From Anaerolineales bacterium UBA5195 (GTDB lineage Bacteria; Chloroflexota; Anaerolineae; Anaerolineales; Villigracilaceae): 36,063 nt of DNA. The stretch lies in NCBI GenBank assembly GCA_002412925.1, contig DHVZ01000020.1, positions 39,217 through 75,279 on the forward strand. Direction: 5' to 3'. Shown piece by piece: positions 29,403 to 36,063 of the stretch (the first letter of the stretch is position 1; each line of letters starts with the position of its first letter). Both the position numbers and the translations under genes were made by a program. The notes beneath the pieces are model-generated. The model saw only the letters and a list, made by a program, of their open reading frames with translations, had not been told where the DNA came from and searched no databases.

Positions 29403-30243
29403 ACCCCTCTTTTTTTTCGAACAATCTTAACGCATGTGTTTGAATTTCGTTTTGCGCCATGTCGAAATATTGTGGCAATATCTCTATCCCTATCGAATTG
29501 CGCCCAAGACGTTGCGCTACGCGATTAGTTGTGCCAGATCCCATAAAAGGATCGAGAACGTAGTCATTTGGTTTTGTGAATAGTTTTATGAACCATTCGG
29601 GCAAATCTTCTGGAAAAACCGCGCTATGGTTTTTGTTTTTGGTTTCAGTGGCTAAATGCAATACGTTGGTGGGGTAAACCTTGTCCCTGCCAATCCAGTT
29701 GGCAACGCGTTTGCCAAAACCGCTTCCAACTTTGGAAGTGTCCCGAACTTTATCTGTTTTACTTAGGTTTTTTAAGCGGCGTTCAGCCCAATCACCCATC
29801 GGAACCATAACCTCTTCTTGGAACATCTGAAATTTGCGTTCTTTGTTGAACTGTAATAACCTTTCCCAAGAATCTCGGAATCGATTGGACCATTTCCCTG
29901 GGTAGCTGTTCTTTTTATGCCAGATGAACTCTTCCGTCCAGAGCCAGCCCTGCTGGCGCATGGTCATGATCAACTCAAGAACATAAGTGTGGCGTTCGCC
30001 CTCCACTACCTTTTCTTTGATGTTCAAAACGAAAGTCCCTGTAGGCTTAAGAACTCGCAACAATTCTTTGGTAATAGGTAAAAACCATTCCACATACTGA
30101 TCTGGTTTAATGCCTCCATATGTGGCTGACCGGCTGTCAGCGTAGGGCGGTGACGTGAAGATTAAATCAATCGAATTATCCGGTAAAGTTTTTAGAATTT
30201 CCCGGCAATCACCATTAATTAATTCTGTTTTGATCTCTGGCAT
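29380..30243 (-). CDS. Site-specific DNA methyltransferase (beta class, TSPPY)
   Basis: The 287-residue enzyme has catalytic motif IV TSPPYADSR near residue 30, before the SAM motif I region DPFMGSGTTNRVAQRLGRNSIGIEI near residues 240-264, the order of beta-class N4-cytosine or N6-adenine methyltransferases. TSPPY (rather than DPPY) slightly favours N4-methylcytosine. The middle part (WSNRFRDSWERLLQFNKE, SGFGKRVANWIGRDKVYPTNVLHLATE) is the usual target-recognition region. It protects the host against the endonuclease encoded next, whose start lies within this gene's last codons, so methylase is made first. One 60-base line at 29401-29460 is about 37% GC. Confidence 0.92.
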   Translation of the reverse strand: MPEIKTELINGDCREILKTLPDNSIDLIFTSPPYADSRSATYGGIKPDQYVEWFLPITKELLRVLKPTGTFVLNIKEKVVEGERHTYVLELIMTMRQQGWLWTEEFIWHKKNSYPGKWSNRFRDSWERLLQFNKERKFQMFQEEVMVPMGDWAERRLKNLSKTDKVRDTSKVGSGFGKRVANWIGRDKVYPTNVLHLATETKNKNHSAVFPEDLPEWFIKLFTKPNDYVLDPFMGSGTTNRVAQRLGRNSIGIEILPQYFDMAQNEIQTHALRLFEKKEGYDENKPA

Positions 30244-30350
30244 AGTTCTACCTTTTTCTTTTCTCCGTAATGATTATAACCGTTAGGGAATTTACCACCC
30301 CGCATTTTAAGGGCCTATCTTTACATTCCTAAAATCTGTATAATCTGTCC

Positions 30351-31388
30351 ATGCTGCGTAACCTGCTCAAACTGGCCCGCCAAGACCGCCATCTGCACCC
30401 GCGTGTGGCGATTTACTATCTCACCGGGCAGTGCAACCTGAACTGCGCCTATTGCGAGGATTTCGGTTTACGCCGCAACGAGCAGAACCAGTCCCCGCTG
30501 CCGCTTGAACAGGTATTGCAAATCCTGCGCGTTGTCCGTTCGGGTGTGGATGCGCTCATGCTGACCGGCGGTGAGCCTTTGACGCATCCGGAGATTGACA
30601 AGATTATCCTCCGCGCCAAAAAAGAACTAAAGTTTCGGGAATTGACGTTAATCTCGAACGGATTCCTGCTCCCGCAGCATGAAGCCGCGCTCCCGGTCGT
30701 TGACCGTTTAATCGTCAGCCTGGACTCGCTCGACCCGCAGCTTTGGTCACAGACCATCGGCGCGCCCCTTGCCTCGGCAGAAACCATCCTATCGAATATC
30801 GCTTTTTACGCAAAATTACAGGCCAAATTCGGCTACCGGATGATTATCAACGCCGTCATCACCCCCGAAACCCTGCCCGGCGCGGAGGCTTTGCTGGAGT
30901 TTGCCCGCCAGAACCGTCTGCTGATTTCCTTCTCGCCGCAATCCTATAACAACTGGCCGCGCTACGAACTGACGGTTTCCCCCGCCTACCGGGAGTTGAT
31001 CCAAAAACTGATTCAGCTCAAACGAGCTGGCGCCCCCATCCTGGGCAGCGACCTGTACCTCCGCGCCCTGGCCGCTTTTGAGCCTTATGACTGCTATCCC
31101 ACACTAGTCCCGCGGATTTACCCGAACGGCGATCTGGCCTATCCCTGCCGCCCGCTCGAAAAAGCGGAAAACGGCCAGGGCGGGCGCGCCGTTAATCTCT
31201 TGAATGTCAAAAATTGGGACGAAGCCTGGGAGCTGGCGTCTGAAACTTATGGCCAGCCGCCGCGCACCTGTCACAGTTGCTTCCAGCAGTGCTACGCCGA
31301 ACCCTCACTGATGGCAGCCAACCCGCTGCCCTGGCTGCTGGAGAGCTTGCGTTCCGGGGTGGATTTGAGCACTTATGCGCCAGGGTAA
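30351..31388 (+). CDS. Radical SAM protein with C-terminal SPASM/Twitch-like cysteines
   Basis: The 345-residue protein carries CNLNCAYC (C28, C32, C35), which binds the [4Fe-4S] cluster for radical SAM chemistry, then LMLTGGEPLTHPEI (GGEP, SAM binding), LISNGF, and RLIVSLDSLD. The C-terminal cysteines in EPYDCYPTL, DLAYPCRPLEK and CHSCFQQCYAEP suggest an auxiliary Fe-S cluster of the SPASM/Twitch kind. It is followed 49 bases later by an FAD-dependent oxidoreductase on the same strand. It is not HpnH (different N-terminus). The reaction is unknown; modification of a small molecule or lipid together with the FAD enzyme is one possibility, peptide modification another, though no precursor peptide is seen beside it. 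Confidence 0.82.
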   Translation: MLRNLLKLARQDRHLHPRVAIYYLTGQCNLNCAYCEDFGLRRNEQNQSPLPLEQVLQILRVVRSGVDALMLTGGEPLTHPEIDKIILRAKKELKFRELTLISNGFLLPQHEAALPVVDRLIVSLDSLDPQLWSQTIGAPLASAETILSNIAFYAKLQAKFGYRMIINAVITPETLPGAEALLEFARQNRLLISFSPQSYNNWPRYELTVSPAYRELIQKLIQLKRAGAPILGSDLYLRALAAFEPYDCYPTLVPRIYPNGDLAYPCRPLEKAENGQGGRAVNLLNVKNWDEAWELASETYGQPPRTCHSCFQQCYAEPSLMAANPLPWLLESLRSGVDLSTYAPG

Positions 31389-31437
31389 AACTTCCTTTGC
31401 TCGAACTATTCACCATTCACCTTTCGCCATTTACCCT

Positions 31438-32934
31438 ATGACTTCTCCCGACACCCTCATCATCGGCTCCGGCGTTGCCGGTCTGACCGCCGCCCTGCAC
31501 CTGGCCGAGCGCGGACTGAAACCGCTTGTCCTCGAAGCCGATCCGCGTTTTGTCGGCGGGCGGCTGGCGGGCGGTGAAGACGTGGAGGTGAACGGCTGGA
31601 AGTTCCGGCTGGAGCATGGCGTGCATGGCATCTGGTCGCAGTACCGCAATCTGCAGACCATGCTGGCGCGGCACAATTTGCGCCCGGTCTTTGTCCCGGC
31701 GCAGGAAGAATTATGGATTTACCGCGACAAAACGGGAGTGCGTTCAGCCTCGGTGGGGACGGCCATCCGGCACAGCTTGTTCCCTGCGCCGCTGCATTAT
31801 CTCCAGCTTTTTCTGCGCCCGAGCTTTTTGCTGACCATCGACGTGCGCGATTGGTTGAAATTGCTGCATGTCTGGTCGGTCTTGATCATGTCGGTCGGCG
31901 TCGATCCCTTTGGCGAAGACCAGCCGCTCGAAGGCCAGATGCTGGGCGAATACATTGGCAAGTGGTCGCCAGCGCTGCGGGCCTTTTTTACCGGCCTGGC
32001 GCGGAATGGGCTTTCGACCCACGCGGATGAAATTCCGCTGGCCGGGTTCCTGGCTTTCCTGCGCTTTTATTCGATTTTACGGCGCGATGCCTGGGCTTTT
32101 TCATACCTCCCCGGAAATGGCGGGAGCGAGATAACGGAACCGCTCGCCGAACGAGTGAAGTCGCTCGGAGGGGAGATCCGGCTCGGGAAACGGGTGGACA
32201 GGCTGATGGGTGGAGCCGAAGGCTGGGCTGCCCAGAGCGGCGAGGAGACTTTTGCCGCAGACAACGTCATTTTGGCGGTCGATTCCGCAGCGGCGTCAGC
32301 CCTGATCCAAAACAGTTTTGGGGAAACCGACCTGTTTTTCCCGCGCAGCCTGTCGAACGCGATTGTGCGCCTGTGGCTTGATTGTTCACCGAAGGCCGGG
32401 CCGGAAGGCGGAATGTTTACCGGCGATTTTGTGATGCACAATTTTTTCTGGCTGGAACGGATGTACGCGCCCTACCGCAAGTGGCACCAGGCGACGGGCG
32501 GGTCGGCCATCGAAGTCCACATTTACGGGCCCGAGGAGATCCTGGCCCAGCCGGATGCACTGCTCCTGACCCAGGTCATCACCGATTTCTATCGAGGCTA
32601 CCCGGACTTGCGCGGGCATCTGGTTTTCCAGCATTTGCAGCGCAACCTGGCGACGCACACCCTGCCAAGCCTGGGGCCAAAGGACAAACACCTGGGCGTT
32701 GGAACCCGCTGGCCGGGCTTGTTCTGCGCCGGGGACTGGGTGCGCGACCCCCTCCCGTCGTTTTTCCTGGAACGCGCCTGCGGGACGGGTATCAAGGCAG
32801 CCAATCTGGTGTTACAATCTCGTTCGCTTGAACCCTGGCCCCTGGTCGAGTATTTGCCGCCTGAGCCATTCGCTGGCTGGATTGAGAAGCGGATGAGGCG
32901 AGGCCGCCATCAGGCCAGAGGCAGGCGCAGGTAG
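31438..32934 (+). CDS. FAD-dependent amine-oxidase/carotenoid-desaturase-like oxidoreductase
   Basis: The 498-residue protein starts at ATG 31438, giving MTSPDTLIIGSGVAGLTAALHLAERG, the dinucleotide-binding fold with GSGVAG, then LEADPRFVGGRLAGG. The C-terminal FAD motif is GLFCAGDWVRDPLPSFFLERACGTGIKAANLVL, as in CrtI/CrtU and squalene- or carotene-type desaturases. The middle part (FTGLARNGLSTHADEIPLAGFLAFLRFY) fits the substrate domain of that group. A likely role is oxidation or isomerisation of an isoprenoid-like hydrophobic substrate; this is inferred from the family only. An ATG at 31375 would overlap the radical SAM gene, but the stretch between is repeat-like filler. The C-terminus is very basic (MRRGRHQARGRRR). 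Confidence 0.78.
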   Translation: MTSPDTLIIGSGVAGLTAALHLAERGLKPLVLEADPRFVGGRLAGGEDVEVNGWKFRLEHGVHGIWSQYRNLQTMLARHNLRPVFVPAQEELWIYRDKTGVRSASVGTAIRHSLFPAPLHYLQLFLRPSFLLTIDVRDWLKLLHVWSVLIMSVGVDPFGEDQPLEGQMLGEYIGKWSPALRAFFTGLARNGLSTHADEIPLAGFLAFLRFYSILRRDAWAFSYLPGNGGSEITEPLAERVKSLGGEIRLGKRVDRLMGGAEGWAAQSGEETFAADNVILAVDSAAASALIQNSFGETDLFFPRSLSNAIVRLWLDCSPKAGPEGGMFTGDFVMHNFFWLERMYAPYRKWHQATGGSAIEVHIYGPEEILAQPDALLLTQVITDFYRGYPDLRGHLVFQHLQRNLATHTLPSLGPKDKHLGVGTRWPGLFCAGDWVRDPLPSFFLERACGTGIKAANLVLQSRSLEPWPLVEYLPPEPFAGWIEKRMRRGRHQARGRRR

Positions 32935-32972
32935 TAAAATTGGGGAAGTGTCAACTTCTGTAAACTGAGGCA

Positions 32973-34121
32973 ATGATGATTGATTTTGAAGCGCGAAAAC
33001 CTGAAATGATCGCCTTGCTGAAAAGGCTGGTAGAGGCCGAATCTCCGTCGGAGAATAAAGCGGCGGTGGACCGGCTGGGGGCCCTGGTGGCCGAAGAATG
33101 CCGCCGCCTGGGTGCGGACGTGGAACTTGTACCAAATACTGTGACTGGCGACCATGTGATTGCGCGGTTCGGCCCTCACCCCAACCCCTCTCCCGCTGGG
33201 AAAGGGACAAAGGGTGAGGGGGTTTTGCTGATGCATCACATGGATACCGTCTTCCCGGTCGGCACGCTCGAGAAGATGCCTTTTTACGAAAAAGACGATA
33301 AAATCTTTGGCCCCGGCGTGCTGGATATGAAGGGCGGTATCGCCATTTCCCTGGCGGCGGTCGCGGCGCTGAAGGAAGCTGGTTTGTTGAAGCGGCCTGT
33401 GACCATCCTGGTGACCTCGGACGAGGAAATTGGCAGCGGCAGTTCACATGAATTGATCAAGAGACTGGCGCAGGAAGCGGCTCTGGCGCTGGTGCTGGAA
33501 TCTGGCCTACTGGATGGCTCGCTGAAGACCTGGCGGAAAGGCGTGGGCGATTTCCTGGTCAAGGTGAAGGGCCGCGCCGCGCACGCGGGCGGGGCGCACG
33601 AAGAAGGCCGGAATGCCATCGAGGAACTGGCCCACCAGGTGCTGGCGATCCAAAAAATGACCGATTACACCAAAGGGACGACGCTCAACGTGGGCGTCAT
33701 CAAAGGCGGCACGGTCAGCAACGTTGTCCCCGAAGAGGCTCTGGCCGAAGTGGATTTCCGTGTCCTGATGCCCGAAGAAGCCGCGCGCATTGAGGCGGCC
33801 ATGCAGGCGCTTAAACCGGTCACACCCGAAACCACGGTGGAGGTCACCGGCGGGCTGAACCGTCCGCCAATGCCGGAAGATGACCTGATGAAGGCCACCT
33901 TCGCCAGGGCCAAATCGATTGCTGCAAAAATTGGGCTGGAGATTAAAGCGGGCGGCTCGGGCGGCGGCTCGGACGGGAACTTTGTCTCGCCGTTGGGCAT
34001 CCCCCTGCTGGACGGGCTGGGAACCTATGGCGAGGGCCTGCACTCAGAGCGCGAGTATATCTTCACGCGCAGCCTGCCCGAAAGGGCGGCGCTGGTTGCG
34101 GCGCTGATCGAGCACTGGTAA
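32973..34121 (+). CDS. M20-family metallopeptidase (carboxypeptidase G2-like) with an in-frame repeat insertion
   Basis: The 382-residue zinc peptidase shows HHMDTVFPVG (H89, D91), GPGVLDMKGG (bridging Asp), TSDEEIGS (general-base Glu), LESG, and a C-terminal His in LHSEREYI. The dimerisation domain GRAAHAGGAHEEGRNAIEEL is intact. Family members usually run directly from the strand DHVIARFG into the HMD strand. Here residues 68-83, PHPNPSPAGKGTKGEG, are inserted exactly where bases 33173-33220 form a palindromic repeat. The frame is preserved and all catalytic residues remain, so the enzyme is probably active. It would remove C-terminal amino acids, typically Glu, or deacylate amino acids. 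There is a weak ribosome site (TGAGG) before ATG-ATG. Confidence 0.9.
   Translation: MMIDFEARKPEMIALLKRLVEAESPSENKAAVDRLGALVAEECRRLGADVELVPNTVTGDHVIARFGPHPNPSPAGKGTKGEGVLLMHHMDTVFPVGTLEKMPFYEKDDKIFGPGVLDMKGGIAISLAAVAALKEAGLLKRPVTILVTSDEEIGSGSSHELIKRLAQEAALALVLESGLLDGSLKTWRKGVGDFLVKVKGRAAHAGGAHEEGRNAIEELAHQVLAIQKMTDYTKGTTLNVGVIKGGTVSNVVPEEALAEVDFRVLMPEEAARIEAAMQALKPVTPETTVEVTGGLNRPPMPEDDLMKATFARAKSIAAKIGLEIKAGGSGGGSDGNFVSPLGIPLLDGLGTYGEGLHSEREYIFTRSLPERAALVAALIEHW
33173..33220 (+). repeat. Palindromic repeat inside the M20 peptidase gene
   Basis: CCCTCACCC (33173-33181) pairs with GGGTGAGGG (33212-33220), and an inner CCTCTCCC faces GGGAAAGGG. The 48 bases equal 16 codons and keep the frame. 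The wording matches the repeat that forms the nrfA terminator stem at 20202-20268. Confidence 0.85.
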
Positions 34122-34126
34122 AAATC

Positions 34127-34155
34127 AATCCCCGGAAAATTCCGGGGATTTTTTC
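34127..34155. terminator. Bidirectional terminator between M20 peptidase and MFS genes
   Basis: AATCCCCGG (34127-34135) pairs perfectly with CCGGGGATT (34142-34150), followed by TTTTT on the plus strand and preceded by A-rich sequence for the minus strand. It lies between two converging stop codons 33 bases apart. Confidence 0.9.
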
Positions 34156-35420
34156 TAAGCAGCAACAGGGAGCTGTTCTTCTTCAATCACGGGGGCGAAG
34201 CGCTCCTGGCGTCCAAGCCAGAGATGCAGGACAAAGTAACTGAAGGCCGAGACGGCGCACAGGCCGCCTCCGAGGTACCAGAGTAGGTTGGGGTTGTAGT
34301 TATCGAGAATCACCCCGGCCAGTCCGGGACCAATCGCCGAGGGGATCATCCAGACCAGGCCATAGACCGCCATGTAGCGACCGCGCATTTCTTCGGGCGC
34401 AAAGTTGGCGGTCAGGGTCTGGCTGGTGGGCATGATCAGCATTTCTCCGATCGTGATAATCACCACCGCCAGGATAAACAGCCAGTAGGCCGAAACCAGG
34501 CCAAACATGCTGAAACCAAGCACATAAAACAACGTGCCGAAGGCCAGCATCAAGAAAGGCGGGCGTTTTTTGATCACGCTCGAAACCCAGAACTGGAACA
34601 GGATGACGGTGATGGCGCTGGAACTCATCAGGAAACCATAGCCTTGCGGGTTAATTCCGTGATTATCGCGCAGGTAGACCGAGAGCGAGTTGTACATCTG
34701 GAGATAAACCATCCCCATCAGGATCGCCGCCAGGATAAAGGCCATGAAGGCGCCATCCCGCAGCACGCGGAAGTACCCGGCAAAAGTGGACAGGATATTT
34801 TCGCGGGCTTCCCTGGCTTTGGGCGCAGATTTTGTTTCTGGCATGTAAAGGTAGAACAGGACAGCCACACAGCAACTGATGATGGCGTCGGTCACAAAGA
34901 GCAGGAAGAAGGACCGGCTGGCCACGAACCCGCCAATCGTTGGGCCGATCAGCCAGGACATATTCGCCACCACGCGCAGGATGCCGAACCCTTCACTGCG
35001 TTTTTCCTCGGGCAGCAGATCGGCAATCATCGCCTGGTGGGCAGGCATGGCCAGATGGGAGAGCAGGCCGACGAAAATCGAGAGCGGGTAGAGCGCCGCC
35101 AGGGTATCGACCAGGCCAAGGGAGAGGGTGCTCAGGGCGCTGAAGACCAGCCCGAACAGGATCAGCCGCCGGCGGCCAAATTTATCGGTCAATGCGCCGC
35201 CCACCATGCTGCCGATCAACCCAAAGATGGAGAACAGGCCGAGGATGATCCCGGCGGTTGTCATCCCGACCTCGAATTTTTGGGTAATGTAGAGCGAGAA
35301 GAAGGGGAACAGGAGCGTCCCGCCGATGCCGTCGATAAAGTTGACGCCCACCACCACCCAGAATTTGCGTGGAAATTTATGATAGGTCTGGCTGAAAAGA
35401 TTGACGAGTCGTCTCAACAT
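34155..35420 (-). CDS. Major facilitator superfamily transporter
   Basis: The 421-residue protein has about 12 membrane helices. The MFS motif A between helices 2 and 3 is visible as GGALTDKFGRRRLILFG, and its weaker copy in the second half is near FAPEEMRGRYMAVYG. The central loop (YMPETKSAPKAREARENILSTF) divides the two six-helix bundles. The sequence resembles multidrug/H+ antiporters of the DHA1 type, such as YfcJ/Tcr-like members. Substrate unknown; proton-driven export of a drug or metabolite is likely. GGAAGG precedes ATG 35420. The upstream thioesterase gene is on the same strand 114 bases away. Confidence 0.88.
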   Translation of the reverse strand: MLRRLVNLFSQTYHKFPRKFWVVVGVNFIDGIGGTLLFPFFSLYITQKFEVGMTTAGIILGLFSIFGLIGSMVGGALTDKFGRRRLILFGLVFSALSTLSLGLVDTLAALYPLSIFVGLLSHLAMPAHQAMIADLLPEEKRSEGFGILRVVANMSWLIGPTIGGFVASRSFFLLFVTDAIISCCVAVLFYLYMPETKSAPKAREARENILSTFAGYFRVLRDGAFMAFILAAILMGMVYLQMYNSLSVYLRDNHGINPQGYGFLMSSSAITVILFQFWVSSVIKKRPPFLMLAFGTLFYVLGFSMFGLVSAYWLFILAVVIITIGEMLIMPTSQTLTANFAPEEMRGRYMAVYGLVWMIPSAIGPGLAGVILDNYNPNLLWYLGGGLCAVSAFSYFVLHLWLGRQERFAPVIEEEQLPVAA

Positions 35421-35534
35421 GGGTTTATTCCTTCCAAAAAGTTAAAAGGAATTCAATCATAGCATATTTGTTCTGATAATTCACGGGTGATTTTGGTCTT
35501 TCCAGGATTTTGTGCACCCGGATGGCCGCTGTCT

Positions 35535-35927
35535 TTATTTCCCCTTGGCCTGGACCTTCGCCACGAATTTCTCCGTGTCGATCACGAAGCGCTCATGCAG
35601 CGCCGCGCCGATTTTCTCGACTTCATCCCAGGCTTCGACCTGAAAAGTGAGCTTGCGCCCTTCAACGGCGGTCAACTCGGCCCGCGCGCGGACAGTCATG
35701 CCAACCGGCGTGGCGGCCAGATGCTGCACATCGATGTGCCCGCCGACAGTGGTTTTCCCGGCTTCGAGCTGGCCTTCCAACGCTTTGACGGCGGTCGCTT
35801 CCATTAGACCGACCAGCGCCGGGGTGCTGTAGACCGGCACCAGCCCGCTGCCCCATTTGGCGGCGGTCTCGGCGTCAGTCACGGTGATCTTCAGTTCGGC
35901 GCTCAGGCCGGGGGTCAGAGTAGGCAT
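35535..35927 (-). CDS. FlK-like hotdog thioesterase
   Basis: The 130-residue protein follows the pattern of fluoroacetyl-CoA thioesterase-like hotdog proteins: VPVYSTPALVGLMEATAVKAL, TTVGGHIDVQHLAATPVGMTV, AELTAVEGRKLTFQVEAWDEVEKIGAALHERFVID. The catalytic Thr, His and Glu typical of FlK correspond to the T of YSTPALVGLME (about 34), the Glu of LME, and the His of VQHLAATP. It would hydrolyse a small acyl-CoA; most relatives do not act on fluoroacetyl-CoA, so the natural substrate is unknown. AGGAG lies 6 bases before ATG 35927. Confidence 0.85.
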   Translation of the reverse strand: MPTLTPGLSAELKITVTDAETAAKWGSGLVPVYSTPALVGLMEATAVKALEGQLEAGKTTVGGHIDVQHLAATPVGMTVRARAELTAVEGRKLTFQVEAWDEVEKIGAALHERFVIDTEKFVAKVQAKGK

Positions 35928-35954
35928 ACGAGGCTCCTGATTAAGAATTTACTG

Positions 35955-35982
35955 ATTATAACGGTAGAGATAATCTTTGCAA
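35955..35982 (-). promoter_or_regulatory. Promoter of the thioesterase gene
   Basis: On the minus strand, TTGCAA (35977-35982) and TATAAT (35955-35960) are spaced by 16 bases, about 30 bases upstream of the start codon. Confidence 0.65.
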
Positions 35983-36063
35983 AAAGTGCTATAGTTAGTA
36001 TAGTTTGTGCTTCGACCACCTATAAATTATTAGATGGCTTGCGGATTCTGGTGAAATCGCACA
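35983..36063. other. Window end, no gene recognised
   Basis: The last 81 bases are A/T-rich and hold no recognisable coding start, RNA gene or repeat. Confidence 0.5.

Noticed and set aside
1..36063. tRNA, rRNA or CRISPR loci
   Set aside because: No cloverleaf-like arms ending in CCA, no rRNA core sequences and no regularly spaced direct repeats were seen by eye.

Overview
The window is a 36 kb piece of a GC-rich bacterial chromosome (many coding lines are near 60-67% GC). Gene content fits a Chloroflexota (Anaerolineae-like) genome: Pro/Thr-rich SH3-type lipoproteins, an RNHCP zinc protein beside RsgA, NrfHA, WYL regulators, and abundant small palindromic repeats. This placement is an inference; no rRNA or other phylogenetic marker is present. 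I saw no tRNA, rRNA or CRISPR array.

Layout. 1-3400: the tail of a SIS-domain protein, then a ferritin-like/VIT1 iron exporter (MbfA type) and a DUF1786 gene, separated by a complete 1,009-bp IS5-family element with a TTA target duplication. 3400-5250: an arsenic module, arsR-arsM plus a second methyltransferase. 5250-11215: a lipoprotein; a GyrI-like gene divergent from a WYL regulator with a shared palindromic operator; a membrane-protein/winged-helix pair; and a TetR-epimerase-SDR operon behind a 32-bp perfect palindrome. 11215-13660: rsgA with RNHCP after a long leader carrying two tandem terminators, then a small RRM RNA-binding protein behind a terminator leader that could switch between two folds. 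13840-17935: hypothetical, membrane and lipoprotein genes, a methyltransferase and an aminotransferase.

18200-21600: the ammonia-forming nitrite reductase nrfHA. A TGTGA-N6-TCACA site lies exactly where a class II activator would bind, and a Crp/Fnr regulator with the matching R-E-xxx-R recognition helix is encoded about 2.7 kb away. 21700-24530: aspartate kinase and aspartate-semialdehyde dehydrogenase. A 28-codon leader peptide with six Thr codons, an intrinsic terminator and a competing antiterminator precede them, which is a textbook-like threonine attenuator.

24600-30245 (minus strand): a phosphoribosyltransferase, a membrane protein and priA, then a lower-GC type II restriction-modification pair. 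30350-36063: a radical SAM protein next to an FAD amine-oxidase/desaturase-like protein, an M20 peptidase interrupted in frame by a palindromic repeat, an MFS transporter and a FlK-like thioesterase.

The most interesting signals are regulatory. They are the threonine attenuator, the bistable RRM leader, the tandem-terminator rsgA leader, the CRP-type nrf promoter, and the palindrome translated as 16 extra residues inside the peptidase.
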